Shown here: in pieces, positions 36,238 to 44,889 of the stretch
How the letters are laid out: each line of letters starts with the position of its first letter
Position numbering within the stretch: the first letter of the stretch is position 1
From: Rugamonas rivuli
GTDB lineage: Bacteria; Pseudomonadota; Gammaproteobacteria; Burkholderiales; Burkholderiaceae_D
Direction: 5' to 3'
NCBI RefSeq assembly: GCF_009380165.1
Contig: NZ_WHUF01000008.1
Coordinates: 1 to 64,000, forward strand
Length of the DNA stretch: 64,000 bases
Position numbers and translations under genes: made by a program
The notes under the pieces: generated by a model
The model's input: the letters and a program-made list of their open reading frames with translations, nothing else
What the model was told of the DNA's origin: nothing
Databases searched by the model: none

Positions 36238-36767
36238 ACGAGCAATCTCCGGTGACGGAACTGTCGCTGCATATCGCGGTGATGTCCTTGATGGCAGTGG
36301 GCGGCGGCGTCGTGCTGCTTGGGCCGCAGGTGGGGCATTACGTGGTCGACGCCAAGCAGTGGTTGAGCAACGAGCAGTTCGCGGCGGCGTATGCGATAGC
36401 GCAGGCGGCGCCCGGTCCCAATCTGCTGTTCGTATCGCTGGTGGGCTGGCTGATCGCCGGCTGGGCCGGCGCCATCTGCACCACGCTGGCGGTGCTGCTG
36501 CCTTCCACGCTGCTGACGCTGGCCGCGATCCGCTTGCAGGCGCGGCATGCGGGCGGGCGGTTGACGCGGGCGCTGGGCAATGCCTTCGCACCGATCTCGA
36601 TAGGCTTCCTGGCCGCCACCGCGTGGCTGTTCACGCGCATCTCCAATGTCGACATCCAGGCCGACGCGCTGACGCTGGCGGCCGCGCTCATACTGCTGCG
36701 TTCCAAAATCAATCCGGTGATATTGATCGCCGCCGGCGCATTGGCCGGTGCGCTGCGCCTTATCTGA
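36234..36767 (+). CDS. CHR-family (chromate-type) transporter, second half
   Basis: A 177-residue membrane protein with the second CHR domain: VGGGVVLLGPQVGHYV near the start and AQAAPGPNLLFVSLVGWLI (PGPN in place of PGPT). It overlaps the first half by four bases (ATGA), a sign of a two-subunit complex made in equal amounts. Its last 8 bases overlap the end of the convergent AraC gene. The two halves belong together with the divergent LysR gene. Confidence 0.9.
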   Translation: MNEQSPVTELSLHIAVMSLMAVGGGVVLLGPQVGHYVVDAKQWLSNEQFAAAYAIAQAAPGPNLLFVSLVGWLIAGWAGAICTTLAVLLPSTLLTLAAIRLQARHAGGRLTRALGNAFAPISIGFLAATAWLFTRISNVDIQADALTLAAALILLRSKINPVILIAAGALAGALRLI

Positions 36768-37737
36768 GCGAGTGCGGCGTCGAACGTGAGCGCAAGCGCA
36801 GCGACGCCGACGGGCATTGGCCGAACAGCTTGCGGTAGTCGCTGGAAAACTGGCTGAAGTTGCTCAATCCCCAGGAGCCGGCCACGTCGCCGATGGCGCC
36901 GCCGTCCTGCAACTGCCGCCGCACGCCGTTCAGGCGCACCATGCGCAGGTAGAGCATGGGGCTCATGCCCAGCACGTCCTCGAAGCAGTACTGCAATGTG
37001 CGGCGGCTGACGTGCACGCGCTCGCACAGCTCCGGCACGGTGATCGATTCGCTGCGGTGCGCCATGATGTACTCGCGCGCCAGTGCGACCACGTGGCGGC
37101 GCCGTTGCAGGCTGGCGGCCAGCGCCGGCTCCACGCAGCTGTGGTCCAGCATGTCGAGCAGGGCGCTCAGCACCGTCTCCTGCCATTGGGCCATGCCTTC
37201 GGCGCAGCCCAGGCCTTCGGCCGGCAGCAACTGACCCAGCACGTGCAGGCAGCGGGCCTGCGCCTGCGCATCCACCTGCAACAGTTCGGCCGACTGCACG
37301 CGCTGCCAGTCGATCTCGCAGCCGTAGCGCCGCGCCGTCTCCACCAGCAGCTCGCGGCTGGCGACGATGCCATAGATGCTGTAGGCGCTCGGTGTTACCA
37401 GTTCGAACTCAACGTTGCCTGGCTGCACCATAATCCAGTCGGCGGCGGTCTGGCGGCCGTTGATGCGGGTGGCGGCGCCGTGGTCCGGCAGGCCGAACCA
37501 GATGGCGTCCGGCCACACGCGGCAGGATTGGCGCACCGACTGGCTCAGGCTTTCGCGGAACACTTGCAGCTGCGGCAGGCGCAGTTCGGTCAGCGCGCCA
37601 CGGAACAGGCCGGAGCTGATCTGGTCATAGCTTTGTTGCCAGTTGGTGAGCTTGCTGGCCAATTCGTCGGCGTCGTGCGCCATCACAGTGCGCAAATCTG
37701 GCGCACTGTGTAACAACTCTGTCGCAGTCTGGTGCAT
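36760..37737 (-). CDS. AraC-family regulator, probably of ethanolamine use
   Basis: A 325-residue regulator. The C-terminal pair of helix-turn-helix motifs includes ITVPELCERVHVSRRTLQYC and the second part VAGSWGLSNFSQFSSDYRKL. The N-terminal half resembles EutR-like AraC proteins. It is divergent from the ethanolamine permease gene over 152 bp, so it most likely activates the eut genes in response to ethanolamine. There is no adenosylcobalamin sensor domain that I can see. Confidence 0.9.
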   Translation of the reverse strand: MHQTATELLHSAPDLRTVMAHDADELASKLTNWQQSYDQISSGLFRGALTELRLPQLQVFRESLSQSVRQSCRVWPDAIWFGLPDHGAATRINGRQTAADWIMVQPGNVEFELVTPSAYSIYGIVASRELLVETARRYGCEIDWQRVQSAELLQVDAQAQARCLHVLGQLLPAEGLGCAEGMAQWQETVLSALLDMLDHSCVEPALAASLQRRRHVVALAREYIMAHRSESITVPELCERVHVSRRTLQYCFEDVLGMSPMLYLRMVRLNGVRRQLQDGGAIGDVAGSWGLSNFSQFSSDYRKLFGQCPSASLRLRSRSTPHSLR

Positions 37738-37889
37738 ATTATTCTTCTCCCACTGTTGTTATTTCTTCCCTTGGCCGCCAGCCCCTCGCAAGTTTGCCGA
37801 TTTTCGATAACGCTGGCATTTGGCTGGCTCCTATACTCGATTCTGCTGCAACTTCCATACCAGACGCGCTTTACCTTAGGGAGAATCAC

Positions 37890-39269
37890 ATGAATGCAAA
37901 ACAGGCGGCCGGGCAACCGGCGCTGCAACAGTCGCTAGGCACCTTCCAGTTGTGGGGCATCGCGGTAGGCCTGGTGATCTCGGGCGAGTACTTCGGCTGG
38001 AGTTACGGCTGGGCCTCGGCGGGGACGCTGGGCTTTACCATTACCGCGCTGTTCATCGCGGCCATGTACGCCACCTTCATCTTCAGCTTCACCGAGCTGA
38101 CCACGTCGATCCCGCATGCGGGCGGTCCGTTCGCCTACAGCAAGCGCGCCTTCGGCCCGACCGGCGGCTACCTGGCCGGCGCGGCCACGCTGATCGAGTT
38201 CGTGTTCGCGCCGCCGGCGATTGCGCTGGCGATCGGCGCCTACCTGAACGTGCAGTTCCCGACAGTCGATCCGAAGACGGCGGCGGTCGGCGCCTATGTG
38301 GTGTTCATGATGCTGAACATCGTCGGCGTGCAGGTGGCGGCGACCTTTGAATTGCTGATGACGCTGCTGGCCATCTTCGAGCTGCTGGTGTTCATGGGCG
38401 TGGTGTCGCCCGGCTTCTCGGTGGCGAATTTCGTCAAGGGCGGCTGGTCCGGCCAGGACAGTTTCAGCATTGCCTCCATCCCCGGCATGTTCGCGGCGAT
38501 TCCGTTTGCGATCTGGTTCTTCCTGGCGATTGAAGGCGTGGCCATGGCGGCCGAGGAAGCCAAGGATCCGAAACGCTCCATCCCCATCGCCTACATCGCC
38601 GGCATCATTACGCTGGTGCTGCTGGCTATCGGTGTGATGGTGTTTGCCGGCGGTGCAGGCGACTGGACCAAGCTGGCCAACATCAACGACCCGCTGCCGC
38701 AGGCCATGAAGATCATCGTCGGCGAGAACAGCAACTGGCTGCACATGCTGGTGTGGCTGGGCCTGTTCGGTCTGATCGCTTCCTTCCACGGCATCATCCT
38801 CGGCTATTCGCGCCAGATCTTTGCACTGGCACGCGAGGCTTACCTGCCGCATTACTTCGCCAAGATCCATCCACGTTTCAAGACGCCGCACCGCGCCATC
38901 CTTGCGGGCGGCGTGATCGGCATCGCTGCCATCTATAGCGACGAGCTGATCAAGATCGGCGGCCAGACCCTGACCGCCAACATCGTCACCATGTCGGTGT
39001 TCGGTGCGATCACGATGTACATCCTCAGCATGCTGAGCCTGTTCAAGCTGCGCCGCACGGAGCCGAACATGGTGCGTCCTTTCCGCGCGCCGTTCTATCC
39101 GCTGTTCCCGGCCATCGCGCTGGCCGGCGCCCTGGTCTGCCTGGTGACGATGGTGTACTACAACCCGCTGATCTTCGGTGTGTTCGTCGCCTTCCTGGCG
39201 GCCGGCTATGTGTTCTTCCTGGCCACCAAGGGCAACCGCCAGCAGCACGCGGCTTTCGACGCCGTCTAA
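37890..39269 (+). CDS. eat: ethanolamine permease
   Basis: A 459-residue APC-superfamily carrier with 12 predicted helices. The start (LGTFQLWGIAVGLVISGEYF, then GWSYGWASAGTLGF) is characteristic of ethanolamine permeases, and VAMAAEEAKDPKRSIPIAYI is the family loop motif. ATG 37890 follows AGGGAGA; the open frame upstream is not coding. It leads a likely operon: permease, outer membrane protein, eutB, eutC. Confidence 0.95.
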   Translation: MNAKQAAGQPALQQSLGTFQLWGIAVGLVISGEYFGWSYGWASAGTLGFTITALFIAAMYATFIFSFTELTTSIPHAGGPFAYSKRAFGPTGGYLAGAATLIEFVFAPPAIALAIGAYLNVQFPTVDPKTAAVGAYVVFMMLNIVGVQVAATFELLMTLLAIFELLVFMGVVSPGFSVANFVKGGWSGQDSFSIASIPGMFAAIPFAIWFFLAIEGVAMAAEEAKDPKRSIPIAYIAGIITLVLLAIGVMVFAGGAGDWTKLANINDPLPQAMKIIVGENSNWLHMLVWLGLFGLIASFHGIILGYSRQIFALAREAYLPHYFAKIHPRFKTPHRAILAGGVIGIAAIYSDELIKIGGQTLTANIVTMSVFGAITMYILSMLSLFKLRRTEPNMVRPFRAPFYPLFPAIALAGALVCLVTMVYYNPLIFGVFVAFLAAGYVFFLATKGNRQQHAAFDAV

Positions 39270-39293
39270 CTTTCCAATTACGGAGCTTCATCC

Positions 39294-40115
39294 ATGTCCA
39301 AAAAACTCTTCTCCATGCTGGCCGCGGCCGGTTGCCTGGCTTGCGCCGCTGGCGGCGCGCTGGCTGCCGACGCGGCGCCGGCGGCACCGGCCCCTGATTG
39401 GACCAACACCGGCAACCTGACGCTGGTGTCGGACTACCTGTTCCGCGGCATTTCGCAGACGCAGGCCAAGCCCACCGCGCAAGCCACGCTGGACTTTACG
39501 CATGTCAGCGGCTTCTACCTGGGGCTGTTCGGCTCCGGCGTCTCGCACGCGGCCTACAACAACGGCAGCGGTTCGGAGATCGACGTCTACGGCGGCTACC
39601 GCTACCCGCTGAGCGAGGGCAACAATATCGACGCCGGCCTGGTCACCTACTGGTATCCGGGCGCGCACTACGCGGCGGGCGGCAAGGACATCAAGTACCA
39701 TACCCAGGAAGCCAAGCTGGGCGTGAACATCGGCGCCTTCAATGCCTACGCCTGGGTGGCGCTGAGCGAGTACTGGTTCGGCTTCGCCGTGCAGCCGGAC
39801 AGCGGCAAGCTGGCCAACACGCGCGGCACCGCCTATGTCGAGGCGAACTGGAATCCCGAGCTGGCGCCGGGCCTGGTGCTGAACCTGCACGCCGGCCGCC
39901 AGCAGGTGCGCAATATGAGCGATTTCAATTTCTTCGACGTCAAGGCCGGTGTGACCAAGACCATCGACAGCTGGGCGTTCTCGGCGGCGGCCACCTACAA
40001 TAGCGGCGACGCCAGCAAGAACGGCACGCCGTTGTGGACCTTCTTCAACGCCGACGGCAGCGGCAAGAACGTGGCACAGAAGCGCCTGGTCCTGACGGCC
40101 GCGCGCAACTTCTAG
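39294..40115 (+). CDS. TorF-like putative porin (outer membrane beta-barrel)
   Basis: A 273-residue exported protein with signal peptide (MSKKLFSMLA to ALA-AD). It contains NLTLVSDYLFRGISQTQAKP, the hallmark of the TIGR02001/Gcw_chp outer membrane family, and alternating beta-strand patterns to a terminal Phe. It lies between the permease and eutB, so it could let ethanolamine or a related amine through the outer membrane. That role is inferred only from position. Confidence 0.9.
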   Translation: MSKKLFSMLAAAGCLACAAGGALAADAAPAAPAPDWTNTGNLTLVSDYLFRGISQTQAKPTAQATLDFTHVSGFYLGLFGSGVSHAAYNNGSGSEIDVYGGYRYPLSEGNNIDAGLVTYWYPGAHYAAGGKDIKYHTQEAKLGVNIGAFNAYAWVALSEYWFGFAVQPDSGKLANTRGTAYVEANWNPELAPGLVLNLHAGRQQVRNMSDFNFFDVKAGVTKTIDSWAFSAAATYNSGDASKNGTPLWTFFNADGSGKNVAQKRLVLTAARNF

Positions 40116-40144
40116 AGCACCGGCATCATCGGGAGAGTACGGCC

Positions 40145-41536
40145 ATGAGCAGCTTTGCACATACGGTAGGCAGCAGGACTTATCAGTTCCGCGACCTGAA
40201 GGACTTGATGGCGAAGGCGACGCCGGCGCGTTCCGGCGACTATCTGGCGGGGCTGGCGGCGGCCAGCGCCGAGGAGCGGGTGGCGGCGCAGATGGCGCTG
40301 GCCGAGCTGCCGCTGACACTGTTCCTCAACCAGATGGTGGTGCCGTACGAGCAGGACGAGGTGACGCGGCTGATCATCGACGATCACGACCGCGCCGCCT
40401 TTGCCCGCATCGCCCACCTGACCGTGGGCGACTTCCGCAACTGGCTGCTTGGCGACGCCGCCGATGAGGCGGTTCTGGCCGCCGTCGCTCCGGGCATCAC
40501 GCCGGAGATGGCGGCGGCCGTTTCCAAGATCATGCGCATCCAGGACCTGATCCTGGTGGCGAAGAAGTGCCGTGTCGTCACGCGCTTCCGCAACACCATC
40601 GGCCTGGCGGGACGCATGGCCACGCGTTTGCAACCGAACCACCCGACCGACGACGCCACCGGCATCGCCGCCAGCGTACTGGACGGCCTGCTGTACGGCA
40701 GCGGCGACGCGGTGATCGGCATCAACCCCGCCACCGACAACGTGCCGCAGGTGATCAAGATCGTCACCATGCTCGACGAGATTATCGACCGCTACGGCAT
40801 CCCCACGCAATCGTGCGTGTTGACCCACGTGACCAACACCATCGCCGCCATCGAGCGCGGGGCGCCTATCGACCTGGTGTTCCAGTCGATCGCCGGCACC
40901 GAGGCGGCCAACGCCAGCTTCGGCATCAACCTGGCCCTGCTGGCGGAGGCGCAGCAGGCGGCGCTGTCGCTGCAACGCGGCACTGTGGGCAACAACGTCA
41001 TGTATTTTGAAACGGGGCAGGGCAGCGCGCTGTCGGCCAACGCCCATCACGGCGTCGACCAGCAGACCTGCGAGACGCGCGCCTACGCGGTGGCGCGCAA
41101 GTTCCAGCCGCTGCTGGTCAATTCGGTGGTCGGCTTCATCGGCCCCGAGTACCTGTACGACGGCAAGCAGATTGTGCGCGCCGGGCTGGAGGACCACTTC
41201 TGCGCCAAGCTGCTGGGCCTGCCGATGGGCTGCGACGTCTGCTACACCAACCACGCCGAGGCCGACCAGAACGACATGGACATCCTGCTGACCCTGCTGG
41301 GCACGGCCGGCTGCACCTTCGTCATGGGCATCCCGGGCTCGGACGACATCATGCTCAACTACCAGACCACCTCCTTCCACGACGCGCTTTACGCGCGCCG
41401 CGTGCTGGGCCTGAAGCCGGCGCCGGAATTCGAGGCCTGGCTGAAGCAGATGGAAATCTTCACCGGCGACGAGTGCGCTACACTGGGCAATGCGCTGCCG
41501 GCATCCTTCCAGCGCGCGCTGTCGAGTCTGAACTGA
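40145..41536 (+). CDS. eutB: ethanolamine ammonia-lyase large subunit
   Basis: A 463-residue catalytic subunit of the adenosylcobalamin-dependent lyase that turns ethanolamine into acetaldehyde and ammonia. Recognised stretches: FRNTIGLAGRMATRLQPNHP, GDAVIGINPATDNVPQV, NVMYFETGQGSALSANAHHG and MGCDVCYTNHAEADQNDMD. ATG 40145 has a GGGAGAG site. Its stop TGA overlaps the in-frame ATG at 41536 just before the chosen eutC start. No reactivase gene eutA is seen in the window. Confidence 0.97.
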   Translation: MSSFAHTVGSRTYQFRDLKDLMAKATPARSGDYLAGLAAASAEERVAAQMALAELPLTLFLNQMVVPYEQDEVTRLIIDDHDRAAFARIAHLTVGDFRNWLLGDAADEAVLAAVAPGITPEMAAAVSKIMRIQDLILVAKKCRVVTRFRNTIGLAGRMATRLQPNHPTDDATGIAASVLDGLLYGSGDAVIGINPATDNVPQVIKIVTMLDEIIDRYGIPTQSCVLTHVTNTIAAIERGAPIDLVFQSIAGTEAANASFGINLALLAEAQQAALSLQRGTVGNNVMYFETGQGSALSANAHHGVDQQTCETRAYAVARKFQPLLVNSVVGFIGPEYLYDGKQIVRAGLEDHFCAKLLGLPMGCDVCYTNHAEADQNDMDILLTLLGTAGCTFVMGIPGSDDIMLNYQTTSFHDALYARRVLGLKPAPEFEAWLKQMEIFTGDECATLGNALPASFQRALSSLN

Positions 41537-41547
41537 TGGGAACCCGC

Positions 41548-42399
41548 ATGAACGACGCCGAGCATATGCTTCCGGCCACCAGCGACGGCGCCAGCGAGGA
41601 CGGCGTCGTCACCGCCAATCCGTGGCGTTCGCTGCGGCGCTTCACGGCGGCGCGCATCGCGCTGGGGCGCAGCGGCGTCAGCCAGCCGACCGCGCCGCAA
41701 CTGGAGTTCCAGCTGGCCCATGCGCGCGCACGCGACGCCGTGCACCTGGCGCTGGACCACGCCGCACTGGGCGACGCCCTGCAAGCCTCCAGCGGCTTGC
41801 CCTGCCTGCCGCTGCACAGCGCCGCCGCCAGCCGCGACATCTATCTGCAACGCCCCGACTTGGGGAGGCGTCTGAACGAAGACTCACGCCAGGCGCTGCT
41901 GGAGCGCGCATCCGATCCGGCCGGCTATGACCTGGCTTTCGTCATCGCCGACGGCCTGTCGGCGCTGGCCATCGAACAGAACGCCTTGCCCTTCCTGAAG
42001 GTTCTGATGGCGCGCCTGGCCGCCGAGTCGTGGACGCTGGCGCCGCTGTCCATCGTGCGCCAGGGGCGGGTGGCGGTGGGCGACGAGGTGGGCGAGTTGC
42101 TGGGCGCGCGCGCGGTGGTGGTGCTGGTCGGCGAACGCCCCGGCCTGAGCTCGCCGGACAGCATGGGCCTGTACCTGACCTGGGCGCCGAAGAGCGGCCT
42201 GACCGACGCCGCCCGCAATTGCATCTCGAATGTACGGCCTGCGGGCTTGACCTACGACGACGCAGCCTTCAAGCTTCACTACTTGCTGTCCGAGTCGCGC
42301 CAACGCCAGTTGTCCGGCGTCGCGCTCAAGGATGAAACAGCCACCGACAACACCACGCTGGACGCACCGCAACGCAACTTCCTGCTCGACCTCGACTAG
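41548..42399 (+). CDS. eutC: ethanolamine ammonia-lyase small subunit
   Basis: A 283-residue small subunit that helps hold the B12 cofactor. Family segments: NPWRSLRRFTAARIALGRSG, LAFVIADGLSALAIEQNA and LVGERPGLSSPDSMGLYLTW, ending with SNVRPAGLTYDDAAFKL. ATG 41548 has GGGA at a proper distance; ATG 41536, overlapping the eutB stop (TGATG), is the alternative and adds four residues. Confidence 0.95.
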   Translation: MNDAEHMLPATSDGASEDGVVTANPWRSLRRFTAARIALGRSGVSQPTAPQLEFQLAHARARDAVHLALDHAALGDALQASSGLPCLPLHSAAASRDIYLQRPDLGRRLNEDSRQALLERASDPAGYDLAFVIADGLSALAIEQNALPFLKVLMARLAAESWTLAPLSIVRQGRVAVGDEVGELLGARAVVVLVGERPGLSSPDSMGLYLTWAPKSGLTDAARNCISNVRPAGLTYDDAAFKLHYLLSESRQRQLSGVALKDETATDNTTLDAPQRNFLLDLD

Positions 42400-42423
42400 T
42401 CGGCGGGCGGACGTCCCGCCGAC
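42399..42423 (+). other. hairpin at the end of the eut operon
   Basis: GTCGGCGGG-CGGACGT-CCCGCCGAC is a perfect 9-bp stem beginning at the last base of the eutC stop codon. There is no T run, so it may stabilise the 3' end or need another factor to end transcription. Confidence 0.6.
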
Positions 42424-42443
42424 CGACAAATGAGAGAGCAACG

Positions 42444-43139
42444 ATGAGCCGTACCGGCCGACTTTTCCTGCTGATGGATGCGATGCGCGGCTACCGCCGT
42501 CCCGTCACCGCCGCTCGCCTGGCCGAGCAGCTGGGCGTATCCGAACGCACCATCTACCGCGACATCCAGACCCTGTCCGGCCTGGGCGCGCCGCTGGAGG
42601 GCGAGGCCGGCGTCGGCTACATGCTTAAGGCCGGCTTCTTCCTGCCGCCGCTGATGTTCGGCGCCGACGAGCTGGAGGCGCTGGTGCTGGGCGCGCGCTG
42701 GGTGCGCCGGCAGGGCGACGATGCGCTGGCCGCCGCCGCCAACAACGCGCTGGCCAAGATCGCCGCCGCCACGCCGAAAGACCTGCGCGACGATATGGCC
42801 GAAACCAGCCTGTGGGTGCCGCTGGGCCAGGACCAGGATACCGCCAGCGATGTCCATGTGCGGCCGGTGCGCGAGGCGATACGCTACCAGCACCGGCTGC
42901 GCATGTCCTACCAGGACGAGCAGGGCAAGCCGTCGGATAGGGTGGTGTGGCCGTTCGCGCTGGCCTTCCTGGAGGGCAAGCGGCTGCTGGCCGCGTGGTG
43001 CGAAATGCGCATGGCCTTCCGCCATTTCCGCATCGACCGTATTGCAGGCGTAGAATCGTTGGGCGTGCGTTATCCGGCCCGTCGCAGCGACTTGCTGAAG
43101 ACCTGGCGCCAACAGCAGAACCTGCGCGAAGACTACTGA
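42444..43139 (+). CDS. YafY-type regulator with HTH and WYL domains
   Basis: A 231-residue regulator. The N-terminal winged helix (LAEQLGVSERTIYRDIQTLS) is of the HTH_11/DeoR kind, and the C-terminal WYL domain (about 135-215) includes HRLRMSYQDEQGKPSDRVVWPFAL. WYL proteins sense small ligands or nucleic acid. The next gene, a glutathione transferase 62 bp downstream on the same strand, is the likely target or partner. Confidence 0.9.
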   Translation: MSRTGRLFLLMDAMRGYRRPVTAARLAEQLGVSERTIYRDIQTLSGLGAPLEGEAGVGYMLKAGFFLPPLMFGADELEALVLGARWVRRQGDDALAAAANNALAKIAAATPKDLRDDMAETSLWVPLGQDQDTASDVHVRPVREAIRYQHRLRMSYQDEQGKPSDRVVWPFALAFLEGKRLLAAWCEMRMAFRHFRIDRIAGVESLGVRYPARRSDLLKTWRQQQNLREDY

Positions 43140-43201
43140 CAAAAACTGTCGCGGCCCGGTCGTACGATGAAGTCCTCAACTCACCTGATGGAGACTTTCA
43201 A

Positions 43202-43819
43202 ATGCGCTTATACCACCACCCTGCTTCCGCCAACTCGCGCCGCGTGATGCTGGCCGCGATCCACATGGGCACGCCGCTGGACGTGACCGAAGTCAATCTG
43301 ATGAGCCAGGAAGACCGGCGCCGCCTGGAGACGCTCAACCCGAACTGCATGGTGCCGGTGCTGCAGGACAGCGACTTTATCCTGTGGGAATCTTGCGCCA
43401 TCATGCAGTACCTGGCCGACCGCACCCTGGGCCAGACGCTGTATCCGGACGACATCGTGCAGCGTGCCGACATCAACCGCTGGATGCTGTGGGCTTGCCA
43501 GCATTTTTCGCCGGCGCTGGGCATCATCGTCTGGGAAAACATCTGGAAGGGCATCACCGGCGGCGGCATGCCCGACCAGGCGGAACTGGACAAGGGCGCA
43601 CGGCTGGTGGCGCGTTTCGGCGCCGTGCTGGAGCAGCATCTGGCGGGGCGCGAGTGGGTTGCCGGCGACAAGCTGAGCCTGGCGGATCTGGCGGTGGCCG
43701 CGCCGTTGATGTACATCGAGCAAGCTAAATTGCCTGTCACCCAATATCCGAAGATGATGGCGTGGCTGGGCCGGATTCAGCAGCTGGATGCGTGGAAACA
43801 ATCGGAACCGGTGTGGTGA
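43202..43819 (+). CDS. glutathione S-transferase
   Basis: A 205-residue cytosolic enzyme that joins glutathione to electrophiles or reduces peroxides. The thioredoxin-like N-terminal domain (MRLYHHPASANSRRVMLAA) has the NPNCMVPVLQDSDFILWESC segment that binds glutathione; the C-terminal helical domain contains WVAGDKLSLADLAVAAPL (conserved Asp). ATG 43202 is 62 bases after the WYL gene. The open frame further upstream overlaps that gene and is not used. Confidence 0.94.
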   Translation: MRLYHHPASANSRRVMLAAIHMGTPLDVTEVNLMSQEDRRRLETLNPNCMVPVLQDSDFILWESCAIMQYLADRTLGQTLYPDDIVQRADINRWMLWACQHFSPALGIIVWENIWKGITGGGMPDQAELDKGARLVARFGAVLEQHLAGREWVAGDKLSLADLAVAAPLMYIEQAKLPVTQYPKMMAWLGRIQQLDAWKQSEPVW

Positions 43820-43827
43820 TAGAAAAA

Positions 43828-43948
43828 TGCGCTTATATGTGAACTGGCGCACAGAGCGAGCGGGACGGGAAGGGTACTCTGGGTACGTCTCCTCTGGAGG
43901 AGATCCCTAGTTTTGGACTTTGCCCGCTCCCCAGCGGGCTTTTTTTTG
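43828..43948 (+). ncRNA. possible structured RNA ending in a terminator
   Basis: The 130-bp space after the glutathione transferase gene holds many nested pairings: TGCGC/GCGCA (43828-43851), GAGCGGG (43858-43864) with CCCGCTC (43923-43929), AGGG (43871-43874) with CCCT (43905-43908), and TCTCCT-CTGG-AGGAGA (43888-43903). It ends in a terminator that reuses the CCCGCT strand. This could be a small RNA, a 3'UTR-derived RNA or an attenuator-like switch. No known RNA family was recognised. Confidence 0.4.
43922..43948 (+). terminator. Rho-independent terminator
   Basis: GCCCGCT-CCCC-AGCGGGC is a 7-bp perfect stem followed by eight T. Its left arm can also pair with GAGCGGG 60 bases upstream. 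Confidence 0.9.
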
Positions 43949-43949
43949 T

Positions 43950-44786
43950 TCAGAGCATCAGCACCGCGTACAGCGACTGCACCTCGTTGGCCGATTCGCT
44001 CATGATGGCGTGCAGCGTGCCTTCGCCGATCACGAAGTCGATGGTGCGCGCACCCTGCAGCGTGGTCGCGCCCGGACGCTGGTACAGCGGCGAGTGCACC
44101 GGCGACAGATCGTTGGCCAGCAGCAGCGTGTCGCCCAGGGTTTCCGGCGGCAGCGCGCGCAAGCCTATCCACATCGATTCGATTGCCTTGTAGACGCCGT
44201 CCGGCACGCCCAGCTTGGTCAGCACGCCGCGGCCTATTTCCACCTCGCCATGCTCGACCCAGTCTTCCGGCTCGCCGTCCATCACTTCCGGGAAGTCGCC
44301 GGCGCAGGACAGCATGTAGAAGCCCGCCACCTCGTGCATGATGCCGGCGAACAGCGCCGTATCCGGATCGACGTGCGTGACCCGGCGCGCGATCACTTGC
44401 GACAGGGCCGCCACGTGCGCCGTGTGTTCCCACAGTTGATTGATTTTGGCTTGCAGGCCGGGATCGGTAACCTGGCTGCCGATCTGGCGCACGATCAGCG
44501 CCGCCACCAGCGATTGCAGGGTGCGTACGCCCAGGCGCTGCACGGCGGCGCGCACGCTGGAGATTTCAGTACCGGATCGGTTGTAGGCCACCGAGTTGGC
44601 GATGGCGACGCTGCGCGCCGCCAGCAACGGGTCTGCCTGGATCAGCTTGGCTGCCGCTTCGACGTGGCAGTCGGGATCGCTCAGCGCCTGCTGCAGGCGC
44701 AGCGAGGCGTTGACGTTGGCCGGGAACGAGAGCTCCCCCCGGCTCGCCTGAGCAGCAATAGTCTTGAAGGCGTCGAGTCTGTCCAT
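43950..44786 (-). CDS. HDOD domain protein
   Basis: A 278-residue single-domain HDOD protein (a degenerate HD domain). The pattern PANVNASLRLQQALSDPDCH, KLIQADPLLAARSVAIANS, AVQRLGVRTLQSLVAALIV and LFAGIMHEVAGFYML is typical. HDOD proteins take part in signalling and stress responses in proteobacteria, often near cyclic-di-GMP or sensor proteins, but they lack enzyme activity as far as is known. No signal domain is fused here. It is convergent with the glutathione transferase/RNA region. Confidence 0.9.
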   Translation of the reverse strand: MDRLDAFKTIAAQASRGELSFPANVNASLRLQQALSDPDCHVEAAAKLIQADPLLAARSVAIANSVAYNRSGTEISSVRAAVQRLGVRTLQSLVAALIVRQIGSQVTDPGLQAKINQLWEHTAHVAALSQVIARRVTHVDPDTALFAGIMHEVAGFYMLSCAGDFPEVMDGEPEDWVEHGEVEIGRGVLTKLGVPDGVYKAIESMWIGLRALPPETLGDTLLLANDLSPVHSPLYQRPGATTLQGARTIDFVIGEGTLHAIMSESANEVQSLYAVLML

Positions 44787-44861
44787 TGCAAAAAATTATA
44801 CTCGGAATATTGCCGTGTGGCACTTCTTCTGAAAATACTTTTGCGCGACACAACAAGCCGC

Positions 44862-44889
44862 CTTCAGCGCAGATTACTGCTCGCTGAAG
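44862..44889 (-). other. hairpin across the end of the 93-residue gene
   Basis: CTTCAGCG and CGCTGAAG form a perfect 8-bp stem with a 12-base loop that contains the stop codon (44874-44876) of the MarR-operon small gene. No T run follows on the minus strand. It may act as a weak terminator or stability element. Confidence 0.45.

Noticed and set aside
37814..37828. sigma-54-like TGGCA-N8-GC sequence before the ethanolamine permease gene
   Set aside because: The match is partial and the adjacent regulator is AraC-type, not a sigma-54 activator.
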